From Galerina marginata (taxonomy: Eukaryota; Basidiomycota; Agaricomycetes; Agaricales; Galerinaceae), in the NCBI GenBank assembly GCA_023014335.1, contig JAECYW010000006.1:1054001-1118000 (forward strand): a stretch of 64,000 nucleotides of DNA, read 5' to 3'. The notes below the pieces were generated by a model. It was not told where the DNA came from, did no database searches, and saw only the letters and a list, made by a program, of their open reading frames with translations. Positions 22,441-33,200 of the stretch are shown here, piece after piece. Positions within the stretch are counted from its first letter, which is position 1. The number at the start of each line of letters is the position of its first letter. The translations under genes were made by a program, and so were the position numbers.

Positions 22441-23091
22441 ATGCCGAAAATCGAATCAGGAGCTCACTATATTATCGCCAACAAAAAGGGCAAGACAGTC
22501 GTCGACCTTAACACCGTTGACGGCACGACTGGTACGCGATTTTACCCAACCACGTTAATGTCACTGAGTGAGCTTCTTTGAACAGTCATCGGCTGGAGCT
22601 GTCATGGTGGGCAGAATCAACAGGTGAGTTCAAGATACCAGAATACGTTGGCTTGCTTACATGGTTTTTTTAATGCAGTGGGAAACCATCCAGGCAGAAG
22701 GCGGATGGCACATCAGGAATGTCGGCAATGGCAAGTACCTCAGGTTTGAAGGCAATGTTTGCGATGGTAGACAGGCCATTGCTACCCTTGACCCTTTCTT
22801 GTGGCACCTCTGGCCTGACAGTGAGGACCAGAACGGTATTCGGTGATGATAACTTCCTGTGTGGCGAAGATGGAATATTGACGCGCCTATTCAGTGTCTG
22901 CGTCCCAAACACAACGCAAAGCCTTGACTTATCTGACAACGGTAACGCGACTAATGGAACACCGGTCTCTATTTGGGGAGGCAGGAAGGAAATCAACCAA
23001 GTCTGGTATTTTGAAAGACGTAAGTTTACCCTGCGTTGTTCAATTGCTATGCAACTGATTCATCCTTGGTAAAGTTCATCCAACGCATTGA
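22441..23091 (+). CDS. Ricin-B-type (beta-trefoil) lectin
   Basis: Third beta-trefoil lectin of the window, about 140 residues, no signal peptide. Exon 1 from ATG 22441 reads MPKIESGAHYIIANKKGKTVVDLNTVDGTT; exon 2 VIGWSCHGGQNQQ; exon 3 WETIQAEGGWHIRNVGNGKYL, ending WHLWPDSEDQNGIR; exon 4 VPNTTQSLDLSDNGNATNG and INQVWYFER. A last short exon after an intron at about 23020 gives the stop at 23091; reading through that intron instead would stop at 23072. The Q-x-W and DL-S-G strand signatures recur in each lobe. Introns fall at the same places as in the lectin at 14100-14843, supporting paralogy. Sugar specificity cannot be read from sequence. The fold name does not imply a toxin. Confidence 0.82.
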
Positions 23092-23425
23092 CACAAGTAG
23101 CTACATTTTTGAGTTGAATAAATTGCTTAAACCATCAACGCGGTTCCGTGGCGTAGACCGACTTGAACTAACTTGAAAACGCTGCTGCGTTTCATCTATC
23201 CTGAGTCCAGACAACAATGTTGCTCAGGTGCGCTTGACCAATCTGTTAGCCCACCGAAATACATCGAAAATAAAATCACACATCGATCATATAGTTAGGC
23301 GAAAGACATAGAAAGTGCTACTTGCAAGTTATTCGACCGCCTTGCGCACTACATTGGACCAAGGACAAAGGTAGGTGCCAACACGGGCGAGAACTCAGCG
23401 CCTATTCAGCCATCTCCCGGTGCGG

Positions 23426-23624
23426 GACTGTCGGAAAAATCGAAATTAACATGTTTGAAATTATAAACGTTGACGGAATCTGACACAACGTTAACCCAAC
23501 GTTCGCGCTCCATTCAGCTCCACATATGATACTATAGCCCCACAAATGGTGCCCTAAATGCCACAAAGGTTTCCGTCAACGTTTATAATTTCAAAGTAAT
23601 TTCGATTTTTCAGACTGGACAGTC
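23426..23624. mobile_element. MITE-like element with imperfect terminal inverted repeats
   Basis: The left arm begins GACTGTCGGAAAAATCGAAA at 23426. The reverse complement of the right arm (ending 23624) begins GACTGTC, has a 5-base insertion, and then matches GAAAAATCGAAATTA, TTTGAAATTATAAACG and TTGACGGAA. The arms are about 50-60 bp around a unique centre of about 90 bp with no coding capacity. No clear target-site duplication was seen. The element could be a non-autonomous DNA transposon or a transcribed hairpin. Confidence 0.65.
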
Positions 23625-23854
23625 TCTCACACCAATTCATAAGAAAGTCTTACAAGGAACTTGACGAACCGAAGAAAAAGCAAGAGGTACTAGTATACAA
23701 AATTACATTCTTCTGCGTCATGAAAAATTACAGTAGCTACATAGGTGTATGTACATGAATATCGTCAAACAAGTAAGCGTAAGTGACATGAGGGGAGAAA
23801 GTGTCGTCGATAGGCGGGGATTAGAAGTAAAATGGGGTGGTAGAAAGCATTAGC

Positions 23855-25281
23855 CTAAAATTTAAACAAATAGGTAGTGGGATACAGCAGCAAGGACGTC
23901 AATGATGCGAGAACACAGAAGATAATAAACGGCGTATGTTTGAACGCGCGATCGTATCTGTAACTGGAGGGCTTGTAAGTGAGGATCGAGCTGTTACCGC
24001 TGCTCTCTGAGCCCGCAGGAGGTTTCTTCACGAAGCCTTTGCTAGAGGGAAGAAGCGACATAAGCCTCGTCTTCTGAATTTCCAATCCGTTGGACCCAAA
24101 ATAACGACCACTTTCGAAGGTCCAGTCGTCGTTGCCGCGCACCCATTGGGCAATGCCGTCAATGTACATCTTCACTCTTCGGTCCGCATCCTCGCCCCAG
24201 GAGGGCATCTTGGCGACGTTTTCGAGGAACTCAGCATGAACGCCTGCAGCATAGCGTTCCAGCCAGTTGATAGCTCCTTGAATGTCCAGATTCTGTTCTG
24301 ACATGACTAGTTCGACAGAGTTGTGCAGCTCTAACCCACGTGCTTTCTCCATGGCATATGAATCGATATCCTATCATGAATGAATAGTTAGTGTTAGGCT
24401 TTCGGATAAATAACACCGAGATCGATGTCGACATACGTTGCCAATGGCTATTAGATAGGTGCCTAATTTCCGAAGGGCAGCCATTCTGGGATGAGAATAT
24501 GCCTCCTCGGGCAAGTCGAGCCCGAATTCACAAAGTGCGAAGCTGGGAAGGCATCCAGAGGAATCGAGACGAATTGAGAGGTAATCCTCGAAGCCCCGGT
24601 ATCGGCGCTTTGTTCGATCGTCGGCCTCTCTTACTACGGCAGCGGTATACGTGTCAAAGTCGTGAATGAAGTGCTGTAGGCATTTGGCGCCAGGAGCAAC
24701 GAAGCCGGAGGCCCGAATCCAGAAACTACCACAAATGATGGATTAAATTCAGGCGACTTGGTAAAGGGTTGTCACGTACTCTCGAGCCATGGCGCCAACT
24801 AAGAGCTCGCCTTCCGGTCTTTCCTTGTGGGAGTTCTGGAACCCGTCCATGATAATATCGCGAATCTTGTCTGCTTCGTTGCCATCAGCAATGTCGGTAT
24901 ACTCGTCAAAGACGTAAAAGATATTCATAAGGTCGCAGCCAAGCCTAATAAGTTCTGTGAGGAAAATGAAACAAGACTATCAGCGATCTACTCCTTTGCG
25001 AAGGCCAAATAATATCTACCCTTTTCCCGAGGAGCATACGCGAGAGAAGCGAGTAAATCTGAATTTCTATCGGTCGCATATTGGGAGACACAGGACCTAA
25101 AGGGCTCACTAAAGTCGCATAGGTTGAAGCCCTTAAGACCCTCCTCGTCAAATGGGTGATATGACTCCGTCCAGGCGCTCGACTCGGCTTTGGCTTGGTG
25201 GTAATATTCACTAAGCTTGCGAGGCCATGGAAAGTTGGTAAGAAGATCAGGGAGAGTAAACTGGACAACGGGCGCTGCCAT
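23855..25281 (-). CDS. Sesquiterpene synthase (class I) with hydrophobic C-terminal tail
   Basis: Cyclises farnesyl diphosphate (inferred substrate) after Mg2+-dependent ionisation. The start at 25281 gives MAAPVVQFTLPDLLTNFPWPRK, a typical basidiomycete terpene-synthase N-terminus. The Asp-rich motif reads FYVFDEYTD (form DExxD). The second metal motif reads GNDIDSYAMEKA (form NDxxSxxxE), formed across an intron. An ESGRYFG Arg-Tyr pair follows, as expected. After the fold the protein continues through a Ser/Pro-rich stretch to a stretch of about 24 hydrophobic residues (TPFIIFCVLASLTSLLLYP) and stops at 23855. This tail would make it a tail-anchored membrane protein. No P450, transporter or second biosynthetic gene is adjacent. 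Substrate and product are not predictable here. Confidence 0.9.
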
Positions 25282-25356
25282 CGAGGTGAATGAAATGTCA
25301 GTGAATTTCGGCTGGAAGAAGGGACTACACAAGACTTACAATCGGTCGACCTTTCA

Positions 25357-25363
25357 TTTTATA
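25357..25363 (-). promoter_or_regulatory. TATA box of terpene synthase gene
   Basis: TATAAAA on the minus strand, 76 bp upstream of the ATG at 25281. Similar spacing is seen for several other minus-strand genes of the window. Confidence 0.5.
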
Positions 25364-26597
25364 GAAAACCGTGTATCTCCGCAAAAACATTAAGTCGCCG
25401 CAGATTGCTCGAGTGTGGACATATAAGCGCGCTGCACGGTCTAGGTAAAATTACAACTTCGAACCAAGTATTCAGAATGGCCGCCATGCGAATGTGGGCA
25501 GAAGATGAGGCGTGCTGTCTCCCAGGAACGGAAATCCAGGTTATCCGCGTATCATATGCTCCAGTAGCCGCAACGGTAAATACACGAGGTCGATGATGCG
25601 CTAGCCAGAATTTGGAGATGTCGGCCCAAGATCCAAGTATTCCCGGGAAGGATACTATTTCTCTGTGTTGAAAGGATCGCGGGTTAAAACAAGTAGCGTA
25701 CCCACGTCGACATTTCCAGACATTGAAGAGATAACAGGATCCACAAAGTTGACCAATGGAGATTGAAGAGATATCCCGTCCAACCAGGACTATTTCGGAT
25801 TCGGATCCATTATCGATGTTGTGGTACGGACGAAATTTCGTCCCAATTATTATTGATTCGTCGATTGAAACCCTAGAGCCACGTCTTTTTAATGCGGGAG
25901 CAGAATTGGACGGTTTCCAATTAATTCTTCATCGAGGCTTATAACCGGTGTCAACTTGGAAATTAGATCGTCCGCCGGTGAGGTTTTGCTGACAATAATA
26001 GCTAGAGCTGAGGACAAATATATTGAGGCCATGCCGAGAATGTTTAGCCAGGTAATTGATAGGCTCGCGACCCCTTTTACCTCATAAACTTGGTCAAGAC
26101 CTAGACCTCATCGTAAGCCTGCCTCAGGTCAGGACGACATTATTGAATGGCCTACTTTAAGCTGAGTCGCAAGATACCGTAAATGACTTGTTATTGATTC
26201 GCCTTGCGGGCTCGGCCGTCGAGAACGACAAGGTATTCGAAGAACCGCACATATGTTTTAACTAGCTCAATTACCTGTGTCTGATGTAGCATACATAGTC
26301 AGTTGAGAGAGAATATCCCAGAAAATCGTCGATACCGAACCAAATTTAAAATTTCATCGCCGATACGCCACGATTCCATCCACAACCAATGTTCAGGTGC
26401 TGATCACCGCATGTGTTGCCAAGGCTTCTCCGATCTTGCTGTAGGAGCTTATAGAAGGCCTTCAAAGCCTCGAGTTCAAGGTTCCAGTGAAGCACCCATG
26501 AGGAAATTCCGTACCGGCGTGAGAAATTTCAAACGACCGGCGATGTCCATCAACGAACCAGTGTCGGTTTTGTTTTTGTCGACAATATCCACTACAA
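25364..26597. other. Intergenic between divergent genes
   Basis: Region between terpene synthase (-) and cyclophilin (+). Frames of 60-146 codons are present but none shows domain content or family resemblance. Confidence 0.4.
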
Positions 26598-27606
26598 ATG
26601 GCCTCATCCACGCGTCCGGTTGTCTTTATGGATATCAATATTGGGGAAACACCTGCTGGAAGACTCAAAATGGAGTTATTCAGCGATATAGTTCCCAAGT
26701 GCGTTGCCTCATCCAGGTTGACTCATCCAAGGTCCTGATCTAAGATTTACGCAGGACCGCAGAAAATTTCAGACAGCTGTGTACAGGGGAATTCCGGTGT
26801 GTTTTGTACGAATAGCAGGAGAAAAGACCGCTTAAAACTGCTCCAAGGGTCAATTCAAGACCGCAAGGGTACAAAGGCGCGACTTTTCACCGGCAAGTCG
26901 TGGCGAAATCCACAGATTAAGCCATTTTCCTGATAATCTTTCTCCAGAGTGTAGGTCCATGTTCATCGAAACCTTTCGGCGACTTATCTAAGGATTCTAG
27001 CGTACCCAACTTCATGTGTCAAGGCAAGTGTCATCGTCGATCATGTATTGACTGAATCTCTCTAACGCGGTACCGCTAGGTGGTGATTTCTTGAAAGCTG
27101 ACGGGACGGGCTCGTTTTCCATTTACGGCGATAAATTTCCGGTAATACTTTTCATAAACAACACGATCTTGCTGCTTACACACCACAACTCATTAGGACG
27201 AAAATTTCCAAGAGAAACATACAGGACCTGGCCTGTTATCCATGGTAAATATCTCATTGCCTATCGATTCCGCAGCCCATACTTACTCCATGACTGTTGT
27301 AGGCTAACTCAGGACCTAACACAAATGGGTGCCAAGTGCGTAATCTTTCGGGGATCTGCTGATACACAGTTATTTATTCTATCTCAGTTCTTCGTCACAA
27401 CGGCGAAATGCGATTTTCTGGATGGAAAGCACGTCGTCTTCGGAAAAGTTATTGATGGGATGTTGACTTTAAGGAAGATTGAGAATGTGGCGACTGGCCC
27501 TAATAACAGACCTAAACTGGTTGTAAAGATTACGGGTACGTCCAATGGAATGTTCTCCGTTACACCTCTTGATCGGTTCATCAATACAGAATGCGGGGAA
27601 ATGTAA
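26598..27606 (+). CDS. Peptidyl-prolyl cis-trans isomerase, PPIH-type cyclophilin
   Basis: Catalyses prolyl isomerisation; the PPIH family binds the U4/U6 snRNP. Exons in order: [20 protein letters not shown] from 26598, [35 protein letters not shown] (23 nt, 27001-27023), [68 protein letters not shown] to KIT, and a last exon ECGEM-stop, the usual PPIH end. Catalytic residues present are Arg in FHR and Phe/Met/Gln in FMCQ. The Trp that normally precedes LDGKHVVFG is Phe. Two introns begin with GCAAGT (26893-27000 and 27024-27079), so a GT-only gene finder would call the gene broken. The start ATG lies in a usual context. Decayed copies lie downstream. Confidence 0.88.
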
Positions 27607-27689
27607 TTTTGAGGAAGTTTGTACGTCAAACCCAAGAATAATTGATGTTGGCGTAGAGTTTTGACCCGACACATCGCATTAAGTTAATC

Positions 27690-27905
27690 GAGCTGCAAGG
27701 CATAGGATCGTTCAGCAGGAAGACCCCCAGAGGATGCGCGCATGAAGGACAACGCCATGAGGCTTCTTGATCGTGATCCTTTTCATCTCCGATTTTTCGA
27801 AGACACGTTTCGCACTGAGGCCTCGCTGTACCTAGATCCCCTTCTATCAAATCTGCCTTCATTTCGGCTACCGATAAAGTTCACAAGTACGTACCGGACC
27901 TGACA
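27690..27905 (-). pseudogene. Relic of an alcohol oxidase 3' end (copy 1)
   Basis: The minus strand reads MKADLIEGDLG followed by a decayed intron and P-H-G-V-V-L-H-A-R. These match GEKGADLVAEDLG and the PHAPVPHAPIPKG end of the intact alcohol oxidase at 30262-33880. DNA landmarks shared with that gene include CTTGAT..TGATCC.TTTCAT. There is no other oxidase sequence around it, so only the tail was copied or kept. Confidence 0.7.
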
Positions 27906-28269
27906 TTGAAGCCAATGTTGAGATCCAGCGGTGTGTGCAAGGTTTTATTATTATTTTGCGACAAGAATTAATTCTAAACGCGACCCTCTAAAACAGTTGG
28001 CGACCAATGCATGAAGCATTGTACGCTTCCCTTTTCGTGCCAATGACAAAAGAAGCACCAACCTCGAGCTGGATTCAAAAACGGAAAAGCCGCTCAACAG
28101 ACATCCCATACAAAAAAAATGTTCAGAATTTTCCGTTTTCTGTTTGTCACCCCCACGAGTCAGTGCAATTTGCAATTCGCAGAAGGGGGCCTCACATGAC
28201 ACTTCGAACCCACATTCAAAATCCAAATGAATAACGTTCACGGTGCCAGCCCTTTGTTTCCACCAGTGC
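27906..28269. other. Spacer between alcohol oxidase relics
   Basis: No gene seen. Short frames such as 28007-28234 have no domain content. Confidence 0.35.
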
Positions 28270-28440
28270 GAGCTTCGCAACAACCGCTCAGCGGACCTCC
28301 TGTAGGCTGGAGTTCCACTTCAAGCTGCATGTGGCACAGGGACGTTTATGATCCCTTTCATGCCGGTTCCGTCAATGACGTATTTAGACTCGGTTGTTCT
28401 AGTTCTCACCTCAATGTTCTGCATCTACACCTTTGAACTT
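28270..28440 (-). pseudogene. Relic of an alcohol oxidase 3' end (copy 2)
   Basis: Aligns by eye with the last exon and last intron of the intact alcohol oxidase (30250-30430): shared blocks CCGCTCAGCG, GGCACAGGG.CGT, TGATCCCTTTCAT and CCGTCAATGACG occur in the same order. The coding frame is broken. Confidence 0.7.
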
Positions 28441-28675
28441 GTCCCTGTTGACCTCTAGCAAAGACCGGGGGCTTCAACTTCGTACTAATGCATAGAGTAA
28501 AGATCCAGATGCTTATTCGGCCGGCAGCTCAAGATAATCACTGCTCCCATATTTCCCAGCTTAACCGAGAGGCGTCCTGATAATCTTCGCGTTAACAATT
28601 CACACAAAAGACCCACAACACATACACTCAGACAGCCACCCACAACGCCACAATCTCCAGTAGCTGATTGTTTGC

Positions 28676-29690
28676 AACGCAGGCCGACTTTTCGCCGACA
28701 AGTCATGGAAAAATCCACGCATTAAACCATTTTCAGTGTTGGACTTTTCTCTGAAGTGTCCTTGTATGTCTATTATTGCTCATCCGTCTTCGAAGTGTCG
28801 AAGTGCCATGACCTTCGATCGTCTTTCTCGATCGACAGGCGGCGGCATCCTTTGGCGTTGATTTTCAAAGGGAACACTTCCTTGATCTTTGAATGGAGAT
28901 AAAACACAACACATAGGCTGCATAAACTGTGCGACCATGCTAACTCCCTGGAGAATGTAGGGTATCGACCTATTATCAATGTCAAGTACTCCACCGGGTG
29001 CGCACTTACGCGATTATCGCGTTTGTAGGACACGTCTTGTGTCGTCCTTTGAGACTGAGCCCCACTTATCGCGGGAAGCTGATAAGTAGCATGAATTGGG
29101 TCAAGTCGTTACTCACGATTTTCTCGTTCAGTATAGCTCCTTTGTGACCACCCTATATACTCGAGTATGAGACAACTTTGGAAATGAAGGACTTGGGTCC
29201 TTCCTCCTGGGAGCTGGTTAGAGGAACGGTAATCGGCATGGTCCTTCCTTCACCAAAATATAAAATCTACATACCCCTTCCAGGAATTCGTGACCTTTCA
29301 AAGTTCAAAGGCTCGGGCATCGAGGCCAGTTAACTCGACAACGGAATGACTTTCAGTTAGCTTCAGCCTCTGAAAGCGTGGGTCATGAGATGTTCACTCT
29401 GGTTAACATTCTTACTCGGAAAAGTAAAGATTATCGCCACTGACAAACCGGCGTCAAGTCTAAGCCAAGTATGTGTTCCTTTGACGATCTGTTGAACTAC
29501 AAAGGCATTTTGCTGGTCGATACGATCTTCTAGATGGAAAAAATTTCGTTTTTGAAAAGATCATTGGAGGAGCATTGACGTCGGTGAAACTTCTCCCATG
29601 TACATTCATTGGCCTAAGCGTTGCAAAGATTATCCATGCATTTGTGTCCCTGATCGGGTTTTATTTGAAGATGCGGGGGGGCCCAACAAT
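28676..29690 (+). pseudogene. Relic of the PPIH cyclophilin
   Basis: Scattered exon remnants follow the order of the intact gene at 26598-27606: CGACTTTTCGCCGACAAGTC (the GATFHR exon with its intron start) at about 28684, a decayed intron to about 28800, R-Y-D-L-L-D-G-K-N-F-V-F-E-K at about 29520-29560 against [14 protein letters not shown], and a final GATGCGGGG block near 29670. Many stops and indels separate them, so it is not functional. Confidence 0.7.
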
Positions 29691-30261
29691 ACTTAAGGCC
29701 TAAGGAGTTAGATAATTAATTATGCTGTACTTACGAGGGTTGTACTTGGGCCAGTGATCACTGAACCAAGGGTCCGCGTGGACAATGAATATTAATGAAT
29801 GCGCGCACAGCGGAGGCGCCAGGCTAACTGTCAGTCGTGCTAAATGTCGTTTCGCAGCAGAGAATATGTCCCAGGCCAGAATTCGACGAGCAACAGAAAA
29901 TAATGTAATCACTAATTATAGACGCGAAGACCAGGTGAACCCATTAATATTCCAGAACTTATCGAAGGAAGTTCATGGTCCAGGCTATTACTTTCCAGCT
30001 TTCCAGCTTCAAGCTTCAATGCTGCAAATGCTTCAACCTTTGTGTTTCTCATAAATTTGGTCTCCAATACAGTCACCCCGATATGTGTACGTCAAAAGCA
30101 CGAAAAAATCCAAATTTCGTTATATAATGTTACATGGTGTTCAGAAAGACTTTCACACGACGAGGTGAACCTGGTGTGCGAAACAGTCGAAAGAAGCACA
30201 TTGAGTGAGCTAGTCCGCAGTTTCAGCAACCTAATCTTATCACGAGCTGCAAGACGACCGC
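29691..30261. other. Spacer 3' of alcohol oxidase
   Basis: No gene supported. It lies between the cyclophilin relic (+) and the alcohol oxidase stop (-). Confidence 0.35.
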
Positions 30262-33200
30262 TCAGCGAAGTTGTTGAGTGGCAGGAACACCCTTCGGGAT
30301 GGGTGCATGAGGCACAGGGGCGTGGGGAGTCTTGATTTTGATCCCTTTCATTTCCCGTCAATGACGCAACAGGTCCTGCTGTTGGTTTTCGCTCACCTAA
30401 ATCTTCCGCAACCAAGTCTGCACCCTTCTCGCCAACGAGCAAAGCCGACGAGTACGTGTTCGTGCCCAAATTGTCCTGCGGCGATACATTTAATATTTCG
30501 TAACGATCGGTTGATCTTTTAGGGGATACGTACCGGGCAGATACTCAAGTCGACACATTTAAGGTTCTGAGTACCTAAGCCGAATGTTGTCACAATCTTG
30601 ATGCTCACATTGCGAAAAATAAGGTTAACATACCGAAGACATTCAGGCGGCCATCTACAACACCACCTTCCTCTCGTGGTTTCATAGCTTTTGTTATAAA
30701 AATCAATTGGTGGCGCTTTGCGACATGAATAATGAGACCTACCGCAAGTGCCTGTGAATCCAGATTAGTGATAGGATCGATTACAATGACTGCCATAACT
30801 CACCAAGACTGTGCCAGGTAGTCTCGACGTGGTCTGTTGTGCAACAAAGGAATCAGGACAAAAGTGTCGATCATGTTTTGCGCGTCACGAACCTGCAATC
30901 CAGTCATCAATAGCCTTATCATCTTCCTCACTGTACTTGATATCTTCATGGACCTTGTCTGCGTTATAGATATCGCCGGGTCTAGAATCATAATCGGTAA
31001 AACTATTTTGGTGACATCTGCAATGCTTACTTGTGCCAAGTTCCTTTTTCGCGGTTCAGTTCTGAGTTTTAAGACTTAGACATTGAAATATGGTGAATAC
31101 GTACCCATATGTATCCCGACGGTGAAGCCGTTAGGGAGTACTTTCTTCGCGGTCTGAATATCAATATCATGACAAGCTGCTGGAGAAGCAGGGTGGAAGT
31201 GTGGATGATGGGAGGTAAGCTCTCCTCGGTAGGCTAGATCTTCTATCAATCTCCAAACATATCGCTTGAATCATCTTACGCACCGTCCATCCTTCTGGCA
31301 ATCTCTCGAGTCTTCTTGTAACTCCAGCGAATAGGAGCAAAGTCCGCCTTGTTGTTCATGAAACCACTGTCAAAGGTTGGATCCTTGTAGGGATCGGGTG
31401 AGCTGATGTGGATCTACGTTGATAAGAATGAATAAAGATGCTCTAAAGGAATAAGCTTTAGTCATACCTTGCCGCGACTTGCGGGGTATTCCTAGCCGGG
31501 GGATGTCAATTAGGCCTCATTGCAAACATAGGGTTACCCACAAGATACTGGAACCTGCACGATAGTATTGATTATGTTATTGGATTAAGCAGAGAATGGA
31601 AGTGGCGTACATGGTGATATATTTTCCAGGAGGAAGGAGGGTATGGTCGGCGTAGGCTAAGAAGAAGTTTTAGATTGCCCTAAACAAGGATTTGACTCCT
31701 TTGGTCACCTGCGGAAACAATGGACCCAAACCTAAGACAGATGTTAACAACTAAAAGATATTTACGAAGTAAAAAAAGTACATGACGGGCTTGTCAGGCT
31801 TGTCCTTGAAGTATTTGTCCCAGAGAGCGTTAAACTCTGGACCCATCTCCTTGAGCTCGGCCTCAGTAGGACGGATCTAACTTGATGTTAGCAAGAGAGC
31901 GAGCCGGAAGGTGGGGTCATGCTTACCTTGAAGCCGGCGTCAATGGCATTTGAGGACAACCTCGCCTTCTCAGGGCTGACTTCCCATTCTTGGAAGAGCT
32001 ATGCCACAATTCAGTTTCTCCTACGACACAAACAGAAACTCCTTTACTTCTCTTTGGACTTCCTTATCGCCACGAAGGAAGTCGTCCAAGGTTTGACTTT
32101 CTTCCGAGACGCGGAAGACTATTCGAGGTTTAGAATTAAAAAGAAAAGCGAATAGGCGAAATCATGACTTACTGGACAGGGTGGTGTAATGGTCCTGGTA
32201 TTCCTCGCTGCAGGACCAAAATCAGTTGGTCGACTGTCTGAATTTACCCAAACTTACCCAACTCCTGGAAGATCACTGACGCATTTCAACCCCACCTTGT
32301 CCATCAACTCCTTGCTTCCGACTCCAGACCGTTCGAGGATCTGAGGGGTTCCCAGAGTGCCGCTGCTCAGAACAACCATCTTGCGAGCGCGGACGATGGT
32401 TTCCATGAGCTGACCGGCGTGGCCACGGTTCCTCGCTGGAACATACGCCACACCAACAGCCTTGGTGCCTTCGAAGATGACACGGGAAACACGAGCATTA
32501 GTACGCAAGTACAAGTTGCTTTGGACGTCCATCACACTGTGGACGTAAGCTGAAGAATCGCGTTTCAGTGAGGCTGCAAGCGAAAAACAAATGTCTGCAC
32601 GTACCAGTGGCAGCGTCGCTGCGTCTTCCAGTGTGCCTGTTGATGTATTTGGCCCAAATCTCGGAGGCATGAGAAGTATCGAGGTCCTGAAGATCATCTA
32701 ATGGTGATTATTAGGATCGGCTGACTTGAATAATGCTGCAAATGTATTACCGCTGAAGGGAATGCCGACGCTATCAGATGCCCTCAAGAAATCTTGAGCA
32801 TGAGCGGTGATAGTTCCACCGTTACTGATGGCAATGGGTCCATCATATCCGTGTGTGTTGTTGTTAGTGGGTTTCTGATAGTTCTCCAACTGCAAATAAA
32901 TGTTAAAAACTTGAAATCAACACTGATCAACGCAAACTTGCCCTCTTCATGAGCGGAAGGAGGTCTAGGTGTTTCCGTTAGAACTGAAAATAATACACAA
33001 GTACAAACTTCTTTACCTTTCGCGGTCCAGCCGGGAGTCTTGAAGTCATCTAATTGGATGTCAGAACTAAGCAGAGCCAGAGCTATCTCAAATGCTGACC
33101 CCAATCGGATGCCGAAGCCTGCAGCAAAAAAAATTATTCTAGCAATGACGTCATGATGGAATTTTCCTTACCCTGGTATACATCTATTATCACAATATGA

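Noticed and set aside
5891..23091. Ricin-like toxin genes
   Set aside because: Only the sugar-binding beta-trefoil fold is present. There is no N-glycosidase A-chain anywhere, so they are annotated as lectins.
23855..25281. Terpenoid biosynthetic gene cluster
   Set aside because: Neighbours are a lectin and a cyclophilin; no P450, oxidase, transporter or regulator sits beside the synthase.
26598..27606. Cyclophilin as a pseudogene
   Set aside because: It looks frame-broken with GT donors only, but two GCAAGT introns restore the whole family sequence to the ECGEM end.
30092..30469. Separate small minus-strand protein of 125 codons
   Set aside because: Its first part is the alcohol oxidase C-terminus (GTNTYSSALLVGEKGADLVAEDLG) read through the last intron.
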